A stretch of 55,652 bases of DNA from Pseudomonas sp. P7548. GTDB taxonomy: Bacteria; Pseudomonadota; Gammaproteobacteria; Pseudomonadales; Pseudomonadaceae. The stretch lies in the NCBI RefSeq assembly GCF_013386585.1, contig NZ_JACARO010000061.1, forward strand, positions 1,397 through 57,048, in the 5' to 3' direction. The notes beneath the pieces are model-generated. The model saw nothing but the letters and a program-made list of their open reading frames with translations, did no database searches and had not been told where the DNA came from. The position numbers and the translations under genes were made by a program. Below, in pieces: positions 1 through 7,916 of this stretch (position 1 is its first letter; the number at the start of each line of letters is the position of its first letter).

Positions 1-1
1 C

Positions 2-1039
2 GCCTGGTACCAGGCGATGACTGCGTCCCACGTAAGCCAGGTGCCGGTATACGGCGTGCCCGTGCAAACCCGCGAGCTGTTTGGCGTGCTGCACCTCAAG
101 GGTTTCGTGATCGACGACAGCGTGCTGTACAGCGGCGCCAGCCTGAACAATGTGTACCTGCACAAATTCGAAAAATACCGCTTCGACCGTTACCACCTGA
201 TCCACAGCCAACCGCTGGCAGACTCCATGCAGCATTTGGTGGAGCACGGCCTGGTGGCCTCCAAGGCGGTCAATCGCCTGGATCTGCCCAACCCGCCCAC
301 CACCCGCAGTTTGCGCAACGATATTGGCGACTTGCGCAGCCGCCTCAAGCACGCGGCCTATGACACCACGGCGGGGCAGTTGCCCAATGGCCACCTGTCG
401 GTCAGCCCGTTGCTGGGGGTGGGCAAGAACAACCCACTCAACCGTGTGGTGCTGGAGCTGATTGCCAGCGCCCAACACCAGCTCACCCTCTGCACGCCGT
501 ACTTCAACCTACCGTTGCCGGTGACGCGAGAGATCAACCGGGCGTTGGCGCGAGGCGTGAAGATCGACATCATCGTCGGCGACAAGACCGCCAACGATTT
601 CTACATCCCGCCGAGTGAGCCGTTCAAAGTGATCGCGGCGCTGCCGTACCTCTACGAAATCAGCCTGCGCCGCTTCGCCAAACGCCATCAGCCGATGATC
701 GACAGCGGCCAGTTGAACCTGCACCTGTGGCGCGACGGCGACAACACCTACCACCTCAAGGGCATATGGGTTGACCAGCGCTACACCTTGCTCACCGGCA
801 ACAACCTCAACCCCCGCGCGTTCCGCCTCGACCTGGAAAACGCCTTGCTCATCGATGACCCGCAGGGTGAGTGGCTGGCACCTCGGCGCATGGAGCTGAC
901 GCAGATTTACCAGCACACCACGCGCATCGAAGGGTATCAGCAGCTGCAAACCCTGCTGGACTACCCGGAAGCGGTGGGCAAGTTCCTGCGTCGGGTCAGC
1001 CGCGTACGCATTGAGCGCTTGCTGTACCGGATACTCTGA
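2..1039 (+). CDS. pssA: CDP-diacylglycerol--serine O-phosphatidyltransferase, 3' part
   Basis: This frame is open from the first bases of the window, so the gene starts upstream and only about 345 C-terminal residues are visible. It looks like the phospholipase-D-type phosphatidylserine synthase, which joins CDP-diacylglycerol and serine at the inner membrane face as the first step towards phosphatidylethanolamine. Two HKD-like blocks support this: one near the left edge (HLKGFVIDDSVLYSGASLN) and a second about 220 residues later (HLKGIWVDQRYTLLTGNNLN). The C-terminus is basic and ends in RIERLLYRIL, as expected for an enzyme that binds acidic membrane surfaces. It converges on the efe operon and shares a terminator with it. 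Assignment is from motifs and family knowledge; the missing N-terminus is the only gap. Confidence 0.88.
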   Translation, partial: AWYQAMTASHVSQVPVYGVPVQTRELFGVLHLKGFVIDDSVLYSGASLNNVYLHKFEKYRFDRYHLIHSQPLADSMQHLVEHGLVASKAVNRLDLPNPPTTRSLRNDIGDLRSRLKHAAYDTTAGQLPNGHLSVSPLLGVGKNNPLNRVVLELIASAQHQLTLCTPYFNLPLPVTREINRALARGVKIDIIVGDKTANDFYIPPSEPFKVIAALPYLYEISLRRFAKRHQPMIDSGQLNLHLWRDGDNTYHLKGIWVDQRYTLLTGNNLNPRAFRLDLENALLIDDPQGEWLAPRRMELTQIYQHTTRIEGYQQLQTLLDYPEAVGKFLRRVSRVRIERLLYRIL

Positions 1040-1048
1040 TTACCGGGC

Positions 1049-1091
1049 AAAAAAAGACCCGGGCCCTGTCGATGGGCCCGGGTCTTTTTTT
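1049..1091. terminator. Bidirectional intrinsic terminator between pssA and the efe operon
   Basis: A perfect 12-bp GC-rich stem (arms 1055-1066 and 1074-1085) with a 7-nt loop is flanked by an A-run on the left and a T-run on the right. It therefore can end transcription from both convergent genes. It lies 10 nt after the pssA stop and 11 nt from the stop of the leftward gene. Confidence 0.93.
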
Positions 1092-1101
1092 GCGCTGCTG
1101 C

Positions 1102-1920
1102 TTAGTTCAAGCCCAGCTTGCCACGCAAGGTGGACAGGTCTTCTGCCAAGGTGTTGACCGGGCCAACCAGGGCTTTGCGATCGTTTTCCTTGACCTTGTC
1201 ATAGGTCTCGAAACCACCGTCCTTGGTCTTGTACTTGGCCAGGATCTTGTCCACGGTGGCGAAGTTCTTGTCGACCTTGGCCAGGAAGGCCTTGTCTTGC
1301 TTCTCGATCTGGCCACGGAACAGGTCGACGATTTTCTTCGCGCCGTCGATATTGCCCTGGAAGTCATACAGGTCGGTGTGGCTGTAGCGGTCTTCTTCGC
1401 CGGAGATCTTGGTGGCGGCGACTTCTTCGAGCAGGGCTGCGGCGCCGCCCACGACTTTCTCAGGCGGGAAGGTCAGGCCGTCGACACGGGTCTTGAGGTC
1501 GTTGACGTCGGTGTTGAGCTTGGCGGTCAGCGTTTCCAGGCCTTTGGTGGTGTTCTGCGAGAACAGCACGTATTCGATGCGGTGGAAGCCGGTGAAGTCT
1601 TCGGCGGTCACGCCTTTTTCATGGTCGTCAACACGGGAGTCGATCGAGGCGTCGAGGTCGCTGAACAGTTCGGCGATCGGCTCGATGGACTCATAGTGTA
1701 CGCGGGTCGGTGCGTAGAGTTTCTTGGCGGTGGCCAGGTCACCCTTGTTGATCGCGTCGGTGAAGGCTTTGGTCTGGGTGACCAGCTCGCCGATTTCTTC
1801 GGTCACGTAGATCTTGTAGTCCGAAACCGGGCCTACCAGGTCCAGCGGTGCGGTGGCGGCGAAGGCTGCCAGCGGCGAAAGGGACAGCAACAACGACAAC
1901 GCAATAGTCGACTTCTTCAT
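1102..1920 (-). CDS. Imelysin/M75-family periplasmic iron-uptake protein (EfeM-like)
   Basis: This 272-residue protein starts with a Sec signal peptide ending at AAFA. The rest is one M75 (EfeM/EfeO, imelysin-like) domain; the family's HxxE metal motif is visible as GFHRIE around residues 125-130. It resembles the C-terminal half of the EfeO encoded two genes upstream but lacks the cupredoxin domain, so it is a stand-alone second M75 protein. It is the last gene of the leftward efe operon, 26 nt after efeB, and ends at the shared terminator. From the family it should bind ferric or ferrous iron in the periplasm and help EfeO/EfeB feed the EfeU permease; the exact division of labour is inference. 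Confidence 0.85.
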   Translation of the reverse strand: MKKSTIALSLLLSLSPLAAFAATAPLDLVGPVSDYKIYVTEEIGELVTQTKAFTDAINKGDLATAKKLYAPTRVHYESIEPIAELFSDLDASIDSRVDDHEKGVTAEDFTGFHRIEYVLFSQNTTKGLETLTAKLNTDVNDLKTRVDGLTFPPEKVVGGAAALLEEVAATKISGEEDRYSHTDLYDFQGNIDGAKKIVDLFRGQIEKQDKAFLAKVDKNFATVDKILAKYKTKDGGFETYDKVKENDRKALVGPVNTLAEDLSTLRGKLGLN

Positions 1921-1946
1921 GGGACAGTTTCCGCTCTGGGTTTATT

Positions 1947-3269
1947 TTAGGTGTTGGCAGTGGTTTGAGGGTGCGTTGCAGCGAGCAGCGTACGCCCGAG
2001 GAAATCCTTGGGCCCCGTGACGCCCGGCAAGGTGAAGAAATACCCGCCGCCCACCGGCTTGAGGTACTCCTCCAGGGGCTCGCCGTTGAGCCGGGTCTGT
2101 ACGCTGATGAAGCCTTTCTCCAGGTCAGCCTGGTAGCAGATGAACAACAGCCCCATGTCCAGCTGACCGTTTTTATTGACGCCGTTGGAGTAGTTGAACG
2201 GCCGGCGCAGGATCAGGTTGGCCTGAGTCTGCGGGGTACGTGGGTTGGCCAGGCGGATGTGGGCATCGAGCTTGGTCAGCTTGCCTTCCGGGTCCTTGCT
2301 GTAGTCCGGCACCTGGGTTTCCTTGTCGCCATCCATGGGCGCGCCGGTCGGTTTGACGCGGCCGATGATGCTTTCCTGTTCCTGCAGAGGGGTACGGTCC
2401 CAACGCTCGACGAAGTTGCGGATGATGCGCACGGCCTGGTAGCTGCCGTTTGCGGCCCAGGCGGGCTCGTCACTGCCAGGTTGCACCCAGACAATCTGGT
2501 CCATGGCCTTGTCGTCGGTGGAGTTCGGGTTGGCCGAACCGTCACGGAAACCGAGGAAGTTACGTGCACTTTGCGCCGGTTCGCCCGGTTTGGCAGGGGC
2601 CTGGGGTGGCACGCTGCCTTCCTGTTTCCAGCGCACCAGCAGCAAGTCCGGCAGGTTCTTCACGATGTCGCGCAGGGCGTGAATGTTAGTGTCTGGGGTA
2701 TTGGAGCTGAACTGCAGGCTCAGGTCGCCGTGGCATTGCGAAGGCTCCAGCGCGTCGTTGGGGAAACCCACCATGCGGCTCAGGCGCTTGGGTTTGACGG
2801 CGGTGAGGCCGAAGCGCTCATCGAACAGCGATTCGCCGACCGACACGGTGATGGTCAGGTTGTCCGGCGTGACCACCGGGCCGAGGATGCCCGAATCGGT
2901 CGGTGGCAGTTTCGGGTCCACCTGAGGCACGGTGCCGCCGGTCATCAGGAAGCTGATGCGCTCGTTCAGGGTGCGGAACAGACGCTCCAGGTCTTCCCGG
3001 TCGCTGGCCAGTACGTCGAACGCAACGACCATGCCGCAAGCCGGGCGCGGGGTGACGATGCCGCTCTGGTGCTTGCCGAAGAAATCATGGTGGTCCTGGG
3101 TCTTGTCACTGCGCGGCGCGGTGGTGACTTGCTCGGCGGCAGCGGCCATGGCCGGGCAGGTCAGGGTGCTGCCGGCAATGGCTGCACCGGTGGCGGCCAT
3201 GCCCAGCAGGACGCGGCGGCGCTGAAGGTCAAACTGTTCTGAATCACTCATCTGTGCGGTCGTCTTCAC
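1947..3269 (-). CDS. efeB: Deferrochelatase/peroxidase, Dyp type (EfeB)
   Basis: The protein has 440 residues and a twin-arginine leader (QRRRVLLGMAATGAAIAG, about residues 16-33), so it is exported folded with haem. The Dyp-peroxidase signature GxxDG is present as GFRDGSANP near residue 240, and the C-terminal half keeps the pattern of the second ferredoxin-like domain. Family knowledge: EfeB oxidises ferrous iron or removes iron from haem in the periplasm for the EfeUO importer. A GTG at 3269 overlaps the efeO stop by 4 bp, suggesting translational coupling. An ATG at 3251, which keeps the whole Tat signal, is an equally possible start. No Shine-Dalgarno clearly decides between them. Confidence 0.93.
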   Translation of the reverse strand: MKTTAQMSDSEQFDLQRRRVLLGMAATGAAIAGSTLTCPAMAAAAEQVTTAPRSDKTQDHHDFFGKHQSGIVTPRPACGMVVAFDVLASDREDLERLFRTLNERISFLMTGGTVPQVDPKLPPTDSGILGPVVTPDNLTITVSVGESLFDERFGLTAVKPKRLSRMVGFPNDALEPSQCHGDLSLQFSSNTPDTNIHALRDIVKNLPDLLLVRWKQEGSVPPQAPAKPGEPAQSARNFLGFRDGSANPNSTDDKAMDQIVWVQPGSDEPAWAANGSYQAVRIIRNFVERWDRTPLQEQESIIGRVKPTGAPMDGDKETQVPDYSKDPEGKLTKLDAHIRLANPRTPQTQANLILRRPFNYSNGVNKNGQLDMGLLFICYQADLEKGFISVQTRLNGEPLEEYLKPVGGGYFFTLPGVTGPKDFLGRTLLAATHPQTTANT

Positions 3270-4468
3270 TGCAGGCCGGAAAGGCCAAGGGCGGGGTCGA
3301 TTCCATCGAGTGCAACGGCCAGAGCCTTGGCCTTGTCGGCGATCTGCTTGCGCTGATCGGCGGTAACGCTGTCGTACGAGCTGTAACTGTTATTGACTTT
3401 GAAACCCGCGAGTTCGCCATCGAACGCGCTGAGAGCGCTGTCGATTTTCGGCAACAGGTCGGCGGCCGATTTGGTCAGCAAAGGACGCATCAACTCGACC
3501 ACTTTATGGGCGGCCTCAAGATTGGCGGCAAAACCGTTCAGGTCGACATGGCTGTAGCGTTCCTCTTCACCGCTGACGGCGCGTACATCGGCGAGGCTGT
3601 TGAGGTTGCGCACCACAATGCTCACCAGTTGCTCGGGTGGCAGGGACTGGGCCAGCAGTTGTTGTTTGAGGCTGGTGACGTCGGCGACCAGGCGCTGCGC
3701 AACCGGCGCCAGACCGTCGAGGCTGCGCTGCTGGAACAGGCTGTATTCGAGGCGGTGGAAGCCGCTGAACGCTGGGTCCTGTTCGCGTTTTTCAAAGTAG
3801 TCGGCGCGGGCGTTGATAGCGTTGTCCAGCTCCGCCAGGCGCTGGGACGCCGGGGCCAGGCGCTGGTAGGCCTCGCGGGCCGGCACGTACAAGGCTTGCG
3901 CCTGGGCCAGGTCACCGGCGTCGATGGCTTGCTGCAGGGCCGTGGCGGCCTTGACCAATGCGCTGCCTTGGCCGCTCAGGTACACGCGGAATTCCGACAA
4001 CGGGCCAATGAAGGCCACCATCGACGGTTTGGCCTTGGCCTGGGCGTCGGACTCCGCCGTTGGTGTGACGTGCAGCGTGCCCCGTGGGTTGCTCAACAGT
4101 CCGCAGGTGATGGCGTAGTCGCCAGGCAACAGGTTGGCGTTGATCACCTGGCTGAGGCCCGGGGCGATGTTTTCCCGTTCTTCGATCACCAGTACGCCGT
4201 CGAGGATTTCCCACTCCACCGCCCGGTCGGAGCGGTTGATGATGCGGAAGCTCGCCCGTCCTGCGGGCACGGTCAGCTCATTGGGCTCGCAGGCGTGGCC
4301 GTGGATGGTCACGGCAATTTCGTTGTGGTTGGTCTGGCGTTTAGCGGCGGCCAATTGTGAGGCGTAGTAGAACAGGCCACCGGCGGCGATCATCACGACC
4401 ACCGAGCCGGCCACCGCCCAGCGCAGGGCGCGAGGGGGCGAGGCCGGTTGAGGGGTAGGGTTGGACAA
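3266..4468 (-). CDS. efeO: Iron uptake protein EfeO (cupredoxin + M75)
   Basis: This is a 400-residue periplasmic protein with an N-terminal signal/anchor helix (about residues 15-38). A cupredoxin-like domain follows (about 45-135), with conserved cysteines in HACEPNE and YAITCGLLSNP. The M75 domain (about 150-395) carries HxxE as GFHRLEYSLF. This two-domain order is the full-length EfeO type known from the E. coli EfeUOB system, which imports ferrous iron at low pH. The start appears to be TTG at 4468, with AAGGA about 8 nt upstream; no in-frame ATG precedes the signal helix. It lies 10 nt after efeU and overlaps efeB by 4 bp, so the genes form one transcript. Confidence 0.93.
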   Translation of the reverse strand: MSNPTPQPASPPRALRWAVAGSVVVMIAAGGLFYYASQLAAAKRQTNHNEIAVTIHGHACEPNELTVPAGRASFRIINRSDRAVEWEILDGVLVIEERENIAPGLSQVINANLLPGDYAITCGLLSNPRGTLHVTPTAESDAQAKAKPSMVAFIGPLSEFRVYLSGQGSALVKAATALQQAIDAGDLAQAQALYVPAREAYQRLAPASQRLAELDNAINARADYFEKREQDPAFSGFHRLEYSLFQQRSLDGLAPVAQRLVADVTSLKQQLLAQSLPPEQLVSIVVRNLNSLADVRAVSGEEERYSHVDLNGFAANLEAAHKVVELMRPLLTKSAADLLPKIDSALSAFDGELAGFKVNNSYSSYDSVTADQRKQIADKAKALAVALDGIDPALGLSGLQ

Positions 4469-4478
4469 GAGACGGTCC

Positions 4479-5324
4479 TTACTGGCTGGAAACGGAAGAA
4501 GAGTTGGCGACAGGCTTGGCAGGGGCCGAAGGCAGGAAAAACATCACCAGGGCCACCACCAGGTAAATCAGATAAGCACCCAGGGTGCTGACGGTCGGTG
4601 CCTCTTGATAGCCGAACATGCCCGCCAGCACCGAGCCCAGCGGGCTGTCCATGGGCAGCGCAGCGCTGAAGTCGAACAGCACGGTTTGCAGGTGGTTCCA
4701 CACCCCGGCTTCGTGCAGGGCCTGGACCGAATTGGCCAGGATGCCGGCGGCGACCACGAGGATGAACAGGCCGGTCCAGCGGAAGAACGCGCCGAGGTTC
4801 AAGCGCATGCTGCCGGAATAGATCAGGAAACCGACCACAATCGCCAGGATCAGGCCGAGCAGGGCGCCAATCGGTGCGCCGGGGCCTTCGCTCTGCTGGA
4901 ACACGGCCAGCAGGAAGAACACCGTCTCCAGCCCTTCACGGGCCACGGCGAAAAACACCATGGCAATCAGCGCGATGACTTGGTGCTTGGAGCCGGCCAG
5001 CGCGTGATCCAGGGATTCGTGCAGGGCATGCTTGATGGAGCGGGCCACCTTGCGCATCCAGAACACCATGGAACTGAGAATGCCCACGGCGACCAGGCCG
5101 ACGACACCTTCGAACAGCTCCTGTTGTTTCTGCGGGAATTCGGCACTGACCAACTCCAGGCCACCGCCCACCAGCAGGGCCAGTGCGGCGGCCAGGAACA
5201 CGCCGATCCATACGGCAGGCATCCACTGGCCACGGCCGGTTTGCTGCAGGTAACTGGCGATGATGCCAACGATCAGTGCGGCTTCAATGCCTTCGCGCAG
5301 CATGATTAAAAAGGGAACAAGCAT
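4479..5324 (-). CDS. efeU: Ferrous iron permease, FTR1/EfeU family
   Basis: This is a 281-residue polytopic inner-membrane protein with about seven hydrophobic segments. Two RExxE iron-translocation motifs are present: REGIE in helix 1 (near residue 10) and REGLE around residue 130. These are the hallmark of the oxidase-dependent FTR1/EfeU iron permeases. It is the first gene of the leftward efe operon and would carry iron delivered by EfeO, EfeB and the M75 protein across the inner membrane. A strong Fur-box match lies about 40-60 bp upstream of its ATG. The short C-terminal tail after the last helix is Ser/Pro-rich. Confidence 0.94.
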   Translation of the reverse strand: MLVPFLIMLREGIEAALIVGIIASYLQQTGRGQWMPAVWIGVFLAAALALLVGGGLELVSAEFPQKQQELFEGVVGLVAVGILSSMVFWMRKVARSIKHALHESLDHALAGSKHQVIALIAMVFFAVAREGLETVFFLLAVFQQSEGPGAPIGALLGLILAIVVGFLIYSGSMRLNLGAFFRWTGLFILVVAAGILANSVQALHEAGVWNHLQTVLFDFSAALPMDSPLGSVLAGMFGYQEAPTVSTLGAYLIYLVVALVMFFLPSAPAKPVANSSSVSSQ

Positions 5325-5364
5325 TCGGCACCGCGTCGAGACTGGATAGGATGCTAATTTGTAA

Positions 5365-5383
5365 CATAATGATACTCATTACT
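5365..5383. promoter_or_regulatory. Fur box upstream of efeU
   Basis: The 19-bp stretch matches the consensus GATAATGATAATCATTATC at 15 of 19 positions, including the central ATAATGATA and TCATTA. It sits 41-59 bp before the efeU start codon, a normal promoter position. This implies Fur-Fe(II) repression of the efe operon. Confidence 0.85.
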
Positions 5384-5544
5384 AAACAAGCAATCTTGAC
5401 CTTTACTGAACCTTGACTGAACGGCCCGCCAAACGGCCGTCGCGCGGCATTGCGTCACAGGGGGACGGGGTTACACCTACTTTTTTGTAAGTCGAGTCCC
5501 TAAGATGGCGGCACTCCACGCAACACAGGGCCCGGAACGCGCCA

Positions 5545-6561
5545 ATGTCCGAAAAAGACACCATCTCCATTCACCTTGTCCGCGAGGCGTTGCTGCAAAG
5601 CTGTGCGCCCGGCATGGCCACTACCGAAGCGCTGAACAAGGTGGGTATCGACCCCGCCTGGCTCGACCTTCCCGATGCCCGCGTACCAGCAACGGCATAC
5701 GCGCGCCTGTGGCGTTTGCTGGCCCGGCGCATGGACGATGAGTTCTTCGGCATGGACCCGCGCAAGCTCAAATCCGGCAGCCTGGAGTTTCTGTGCCGTG
5801 CCGCCATGGCTCAACCGACCCTGGCGCAGGGGATCGAGGCCGGCCTGGGGTTTCTGTCGTTGATGCTGGATCACCTGCCGGCGCAGTTGGTGCGTCAGCA
5901 GAGCCTGGCTGAGATTGTCTTGCTTGAACCCGAGCCACAGCCCAAGCGTGCGTTTACCTACTTTGCCTATTGGATGATTGTCCACGGCGTGGCGTGCTGG
6001 CTGGCAGGACGGCGCATTCCGATCCTGGCCATTGAGCTGCGCAGCCCTCAGCCGGATTTTTGTGATGATTACCAGGTGATGTTTTCTGACAACCTGCGGT
6101 TTGATCGGCCACGGACGCGGATGATTTTTTCTGCCGACTGCCTCGACCTGCCGATCAAGCGCAACGCTGAAGAACTCAAACGTTTCCTTGCCCACGCACC
6201 CGCCAACATCCTCGTCAAATACCGCGATCCCGAAAGCCTCGCCACCCGCATCAAGCACAACCTGCGTCAGATGCCCCCCGACACCTGGCCTGAAACCGAG
6301 GGCTTGGCGGCTACCCATTGCATCTCGGCCTCCACTCTGCGCCGCCGCCTGGCGGAGGAGGGGCAGACTTATCAGGGCCTTAAGGACAGCGTGCGCAAAG
6401 AGTTGGCGATTGTGTGGCTGGCGGAACCACAGATCAGCTTTGCCGAGATAGCGGCGCGATTGGGGTTTGCCGATATCAGTTCTTTTTATAAGGCGTTTCG
6501 TAAATGGGTTGGCTCCAACCCAGGGCACTATCGAAGCCTGATCTTGAGTGAAGCTGATTGA
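5545..6561 (+). CDS. AraC-family transcriptional regulator
   Basis: This 338-residue cytoplasmic regulator has an N-terminal domain of the arabinose-binding-like type seen in OruR/ArgR-type AraC proteins (about residues 20-210). The C-terminal part is a typical AraC/XylS double helix-turn-helix (about 230-335), with SASTLRRRLAEEG as the first recognition region and ISFAEIAARLGFADISSFYKAFRKW as the second, split here by the family's usual spacing. It is transcribed divergently from efeU across a 220-bp gap. The proximity does not prove that it controls the iron genes, since the Fur box explains those. Its targets and ligand are unknown. The toxin-like gene follows 95 bp downstream on the same strand. 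Confidence 0.88.
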   Translation: MSEKDTISIHLVREALLQSCAPGMATTEALNKVGIDPAWLDLPDARVPATAYARLWRLLARRMDDEFFGMDPRKLKSGSLEFLCRAAMAQPTLAQGIEAGLGFLSLMLDHLPAQLVRQQSLAEIVLLEPEPQPKRAFTYFAYWMIVHGVACWLAGRRIPILAIELRSPQPDFCDDYQVMFSDNLRFDRPRTRMIFSADCLDLPIKRNAEELKRFLAHAPANILVKYRDPESLATRIKHNLRQMPPDTWPETEGLAATHCISASTLRRRLAEEGQTYQGLKDSVRKELAIVWLAEPQISFAEIAARLGFADISSFYKAFRKWVGSNPGHYRSLILSEAD

Positions 6562-6656
6562 TCGTTGTGTATGACCCCTCGCAGAGACTTTTCCGATAGA
6601 GCATTGGTAAATCGTACTTCAGGCTGTGGAGATCTTTCCTCGTGTGAGAACGTCAA

Positions 6657-7916
6657 ATGCCGCTGTCGACATTTACCCCGCTACGCGCCCCCGGCACCTC
6701 AATTCCCGGCAATACCCCACAGGCTCCTGTCAGGGCGAAATCCACTCCAGTGCCTCCTGGAGAGGGCAGCAACTTCGGTTTGAGCGACGAAAGCGTGCAG
6801 CGTTCCAAACTTAAGACACGCTATCCGGCGCCCACCCAGGAGGAGTTGAACGCGCAGTCGAGCAGTGGGAGAGTGAAGCGTGGCGAGGTCCAGAAGACTC
6901 CGGAGGAAACTCTTTACGAATCACAGTTGGTCGCCAAGATCGACGAAGTGCTCGCGCAGGTGAGCAAATGGGTCGATACGATTTATGCGCCGATTCTGAA
7001 CCCTTCGAGCGTGGTGGATGAGGTCATCAAGCGACGTATTCGTGAATATGAAAAGAAGACCGATGACGAACAGGGAATGACGCCAGATACCAAGTTGACC
7101 GTGACTTACATGGAGAAGCAGCCGGCCAACCCGAATCTGCATTTTACGGCTCCCGTTAGAAAGCAAAGGGTCTACACCCTCAAGGAAATCGTCACGGGCA
7201 CCTATTTGAACGACATCAGATTAATGCGCGACAAGTATGGGCAAGTCTTCGAGGCCGTGGAAGTTGAACAGCAGGCGCTGGTTGATTTCATTCGCAAAGG
7301 GAACCCTATACAGAAGCGCCTGGATGACGACTTCGCCGCCTACAAAGCGCGGCCCGGTATCAAGGAAGCATCCGTCGCCTACTATGAAAGCAGAGTGCGT
7401 AGCGCGGCCCTGAATTATCTAGAGAGAACACCCGTCACAGACCCTGGTTACAAGTTGATGAGTGCCTTCCTGAACGGCGATCTCAAGGCGTCGCAGGTTA
7501 AGTTCCATGGAGCAGTGGTTAATGGCGTATTTGCGGTCACTCAAGGCGAAAAAGCGGTCCTGTGCAGCGTAGATGATGACATTTCCTTTTATATTGGCGA
7601 GCGAAATAATCGCTATTGGAAGTTTGGTGCTCGCCAAAGTGAACCTGAACCGACGTATCCAACAGACCCTAAATTCAAGGAATGGATCACCCAGAAATTA
7701 CCAATTATCGAACAGCTGAAAACGCAGAGAAATACGCAGGCATTCGATTCCTCAAAGACAAAGACTCCACGAATGCGCACATCGGAATTTCGAGGACGGT
7801 CGGGCAGATCAATAAGAAGCCTTTTAGCTTCGAAGCTCAAGACAGTACAAAAAAACTCGCCGAGGCGTTATACGAAGGGAATATCGCGCGTGTCGGTTCG
7901 GATATTGACTCGTTGA
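6657..7916 (+). CDS. N-terminal fragment of the toxin-like gene
   Basis: This frame encodes 419 residues, of which about the first 355 look genuine; after the A-run at 7719-7722 the composition changes to a Arg/Ser/Thr-rich tail typical of out-of-frame reading. The genuine part is soluble, rich in Lys/Glu and predicted mostly helical, with no signal peptide. An N-terminal Pro/Ser/Thr-rich stretch of about 60 residues could be a secretion or chaperone region, but this is inference. The ATG at 6657 has only a weak Shine-Dalgarno. If the shift is real, the cell makes a truncated product without the translocation-like and catalytic-like regions. Confidence 0.5.
   Translation: MPLSTFTPLRAPGTSIPGNTPQAPVRAKSTPVPPGEGSNFGLSDESVQRSKLKTRYPAPTQEELNAQSSSGRVKRGEVQKTPEETLYESQLVAKIDEVLAQVSKWVDTIYAPILNPSSVVDEVIKRRIREYEKKTDDEQGMTPDTKLTVTYMEKQPANPNLHFTAPVRKQRVYTLKEIVTGTYLNDIRLMRDKYGQVFEAVEVEQQALVDFIRKGNPIQKRLDDDFAAYKARPGIKEASVAYYESRVRSAALNYLERTPVTDPGYKLMSAFLNGDLKASQVKFHGAVVNGVFAVTQGEKAVLCSVDDDISFYIGERNNRYWKFGARQSEPEPTYPTDPKFKEWITQKLPIIEQLKTQRNTQAFDSSKTKTPRMRTSEFRGRSGRSIRSLLASKLKTVQKNSPRRYTKGISRVSVRILTR

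Noticed and set aside
5471..5490. TTACA-N10-TGTAA inverted repeat before the AraC-type gene
   Set aside because: Short arms and a T-run in the spacer; too likely by chance to call an operator.
7719..7722. Programmed -1 frameshift in the toxin-like gene
   Set aside because: The site is not a X-XXY-YYZ slippery heptamer (GAAAACG), and no strong stem-loop was noticed after it; a base loss in the A-run is simpler.
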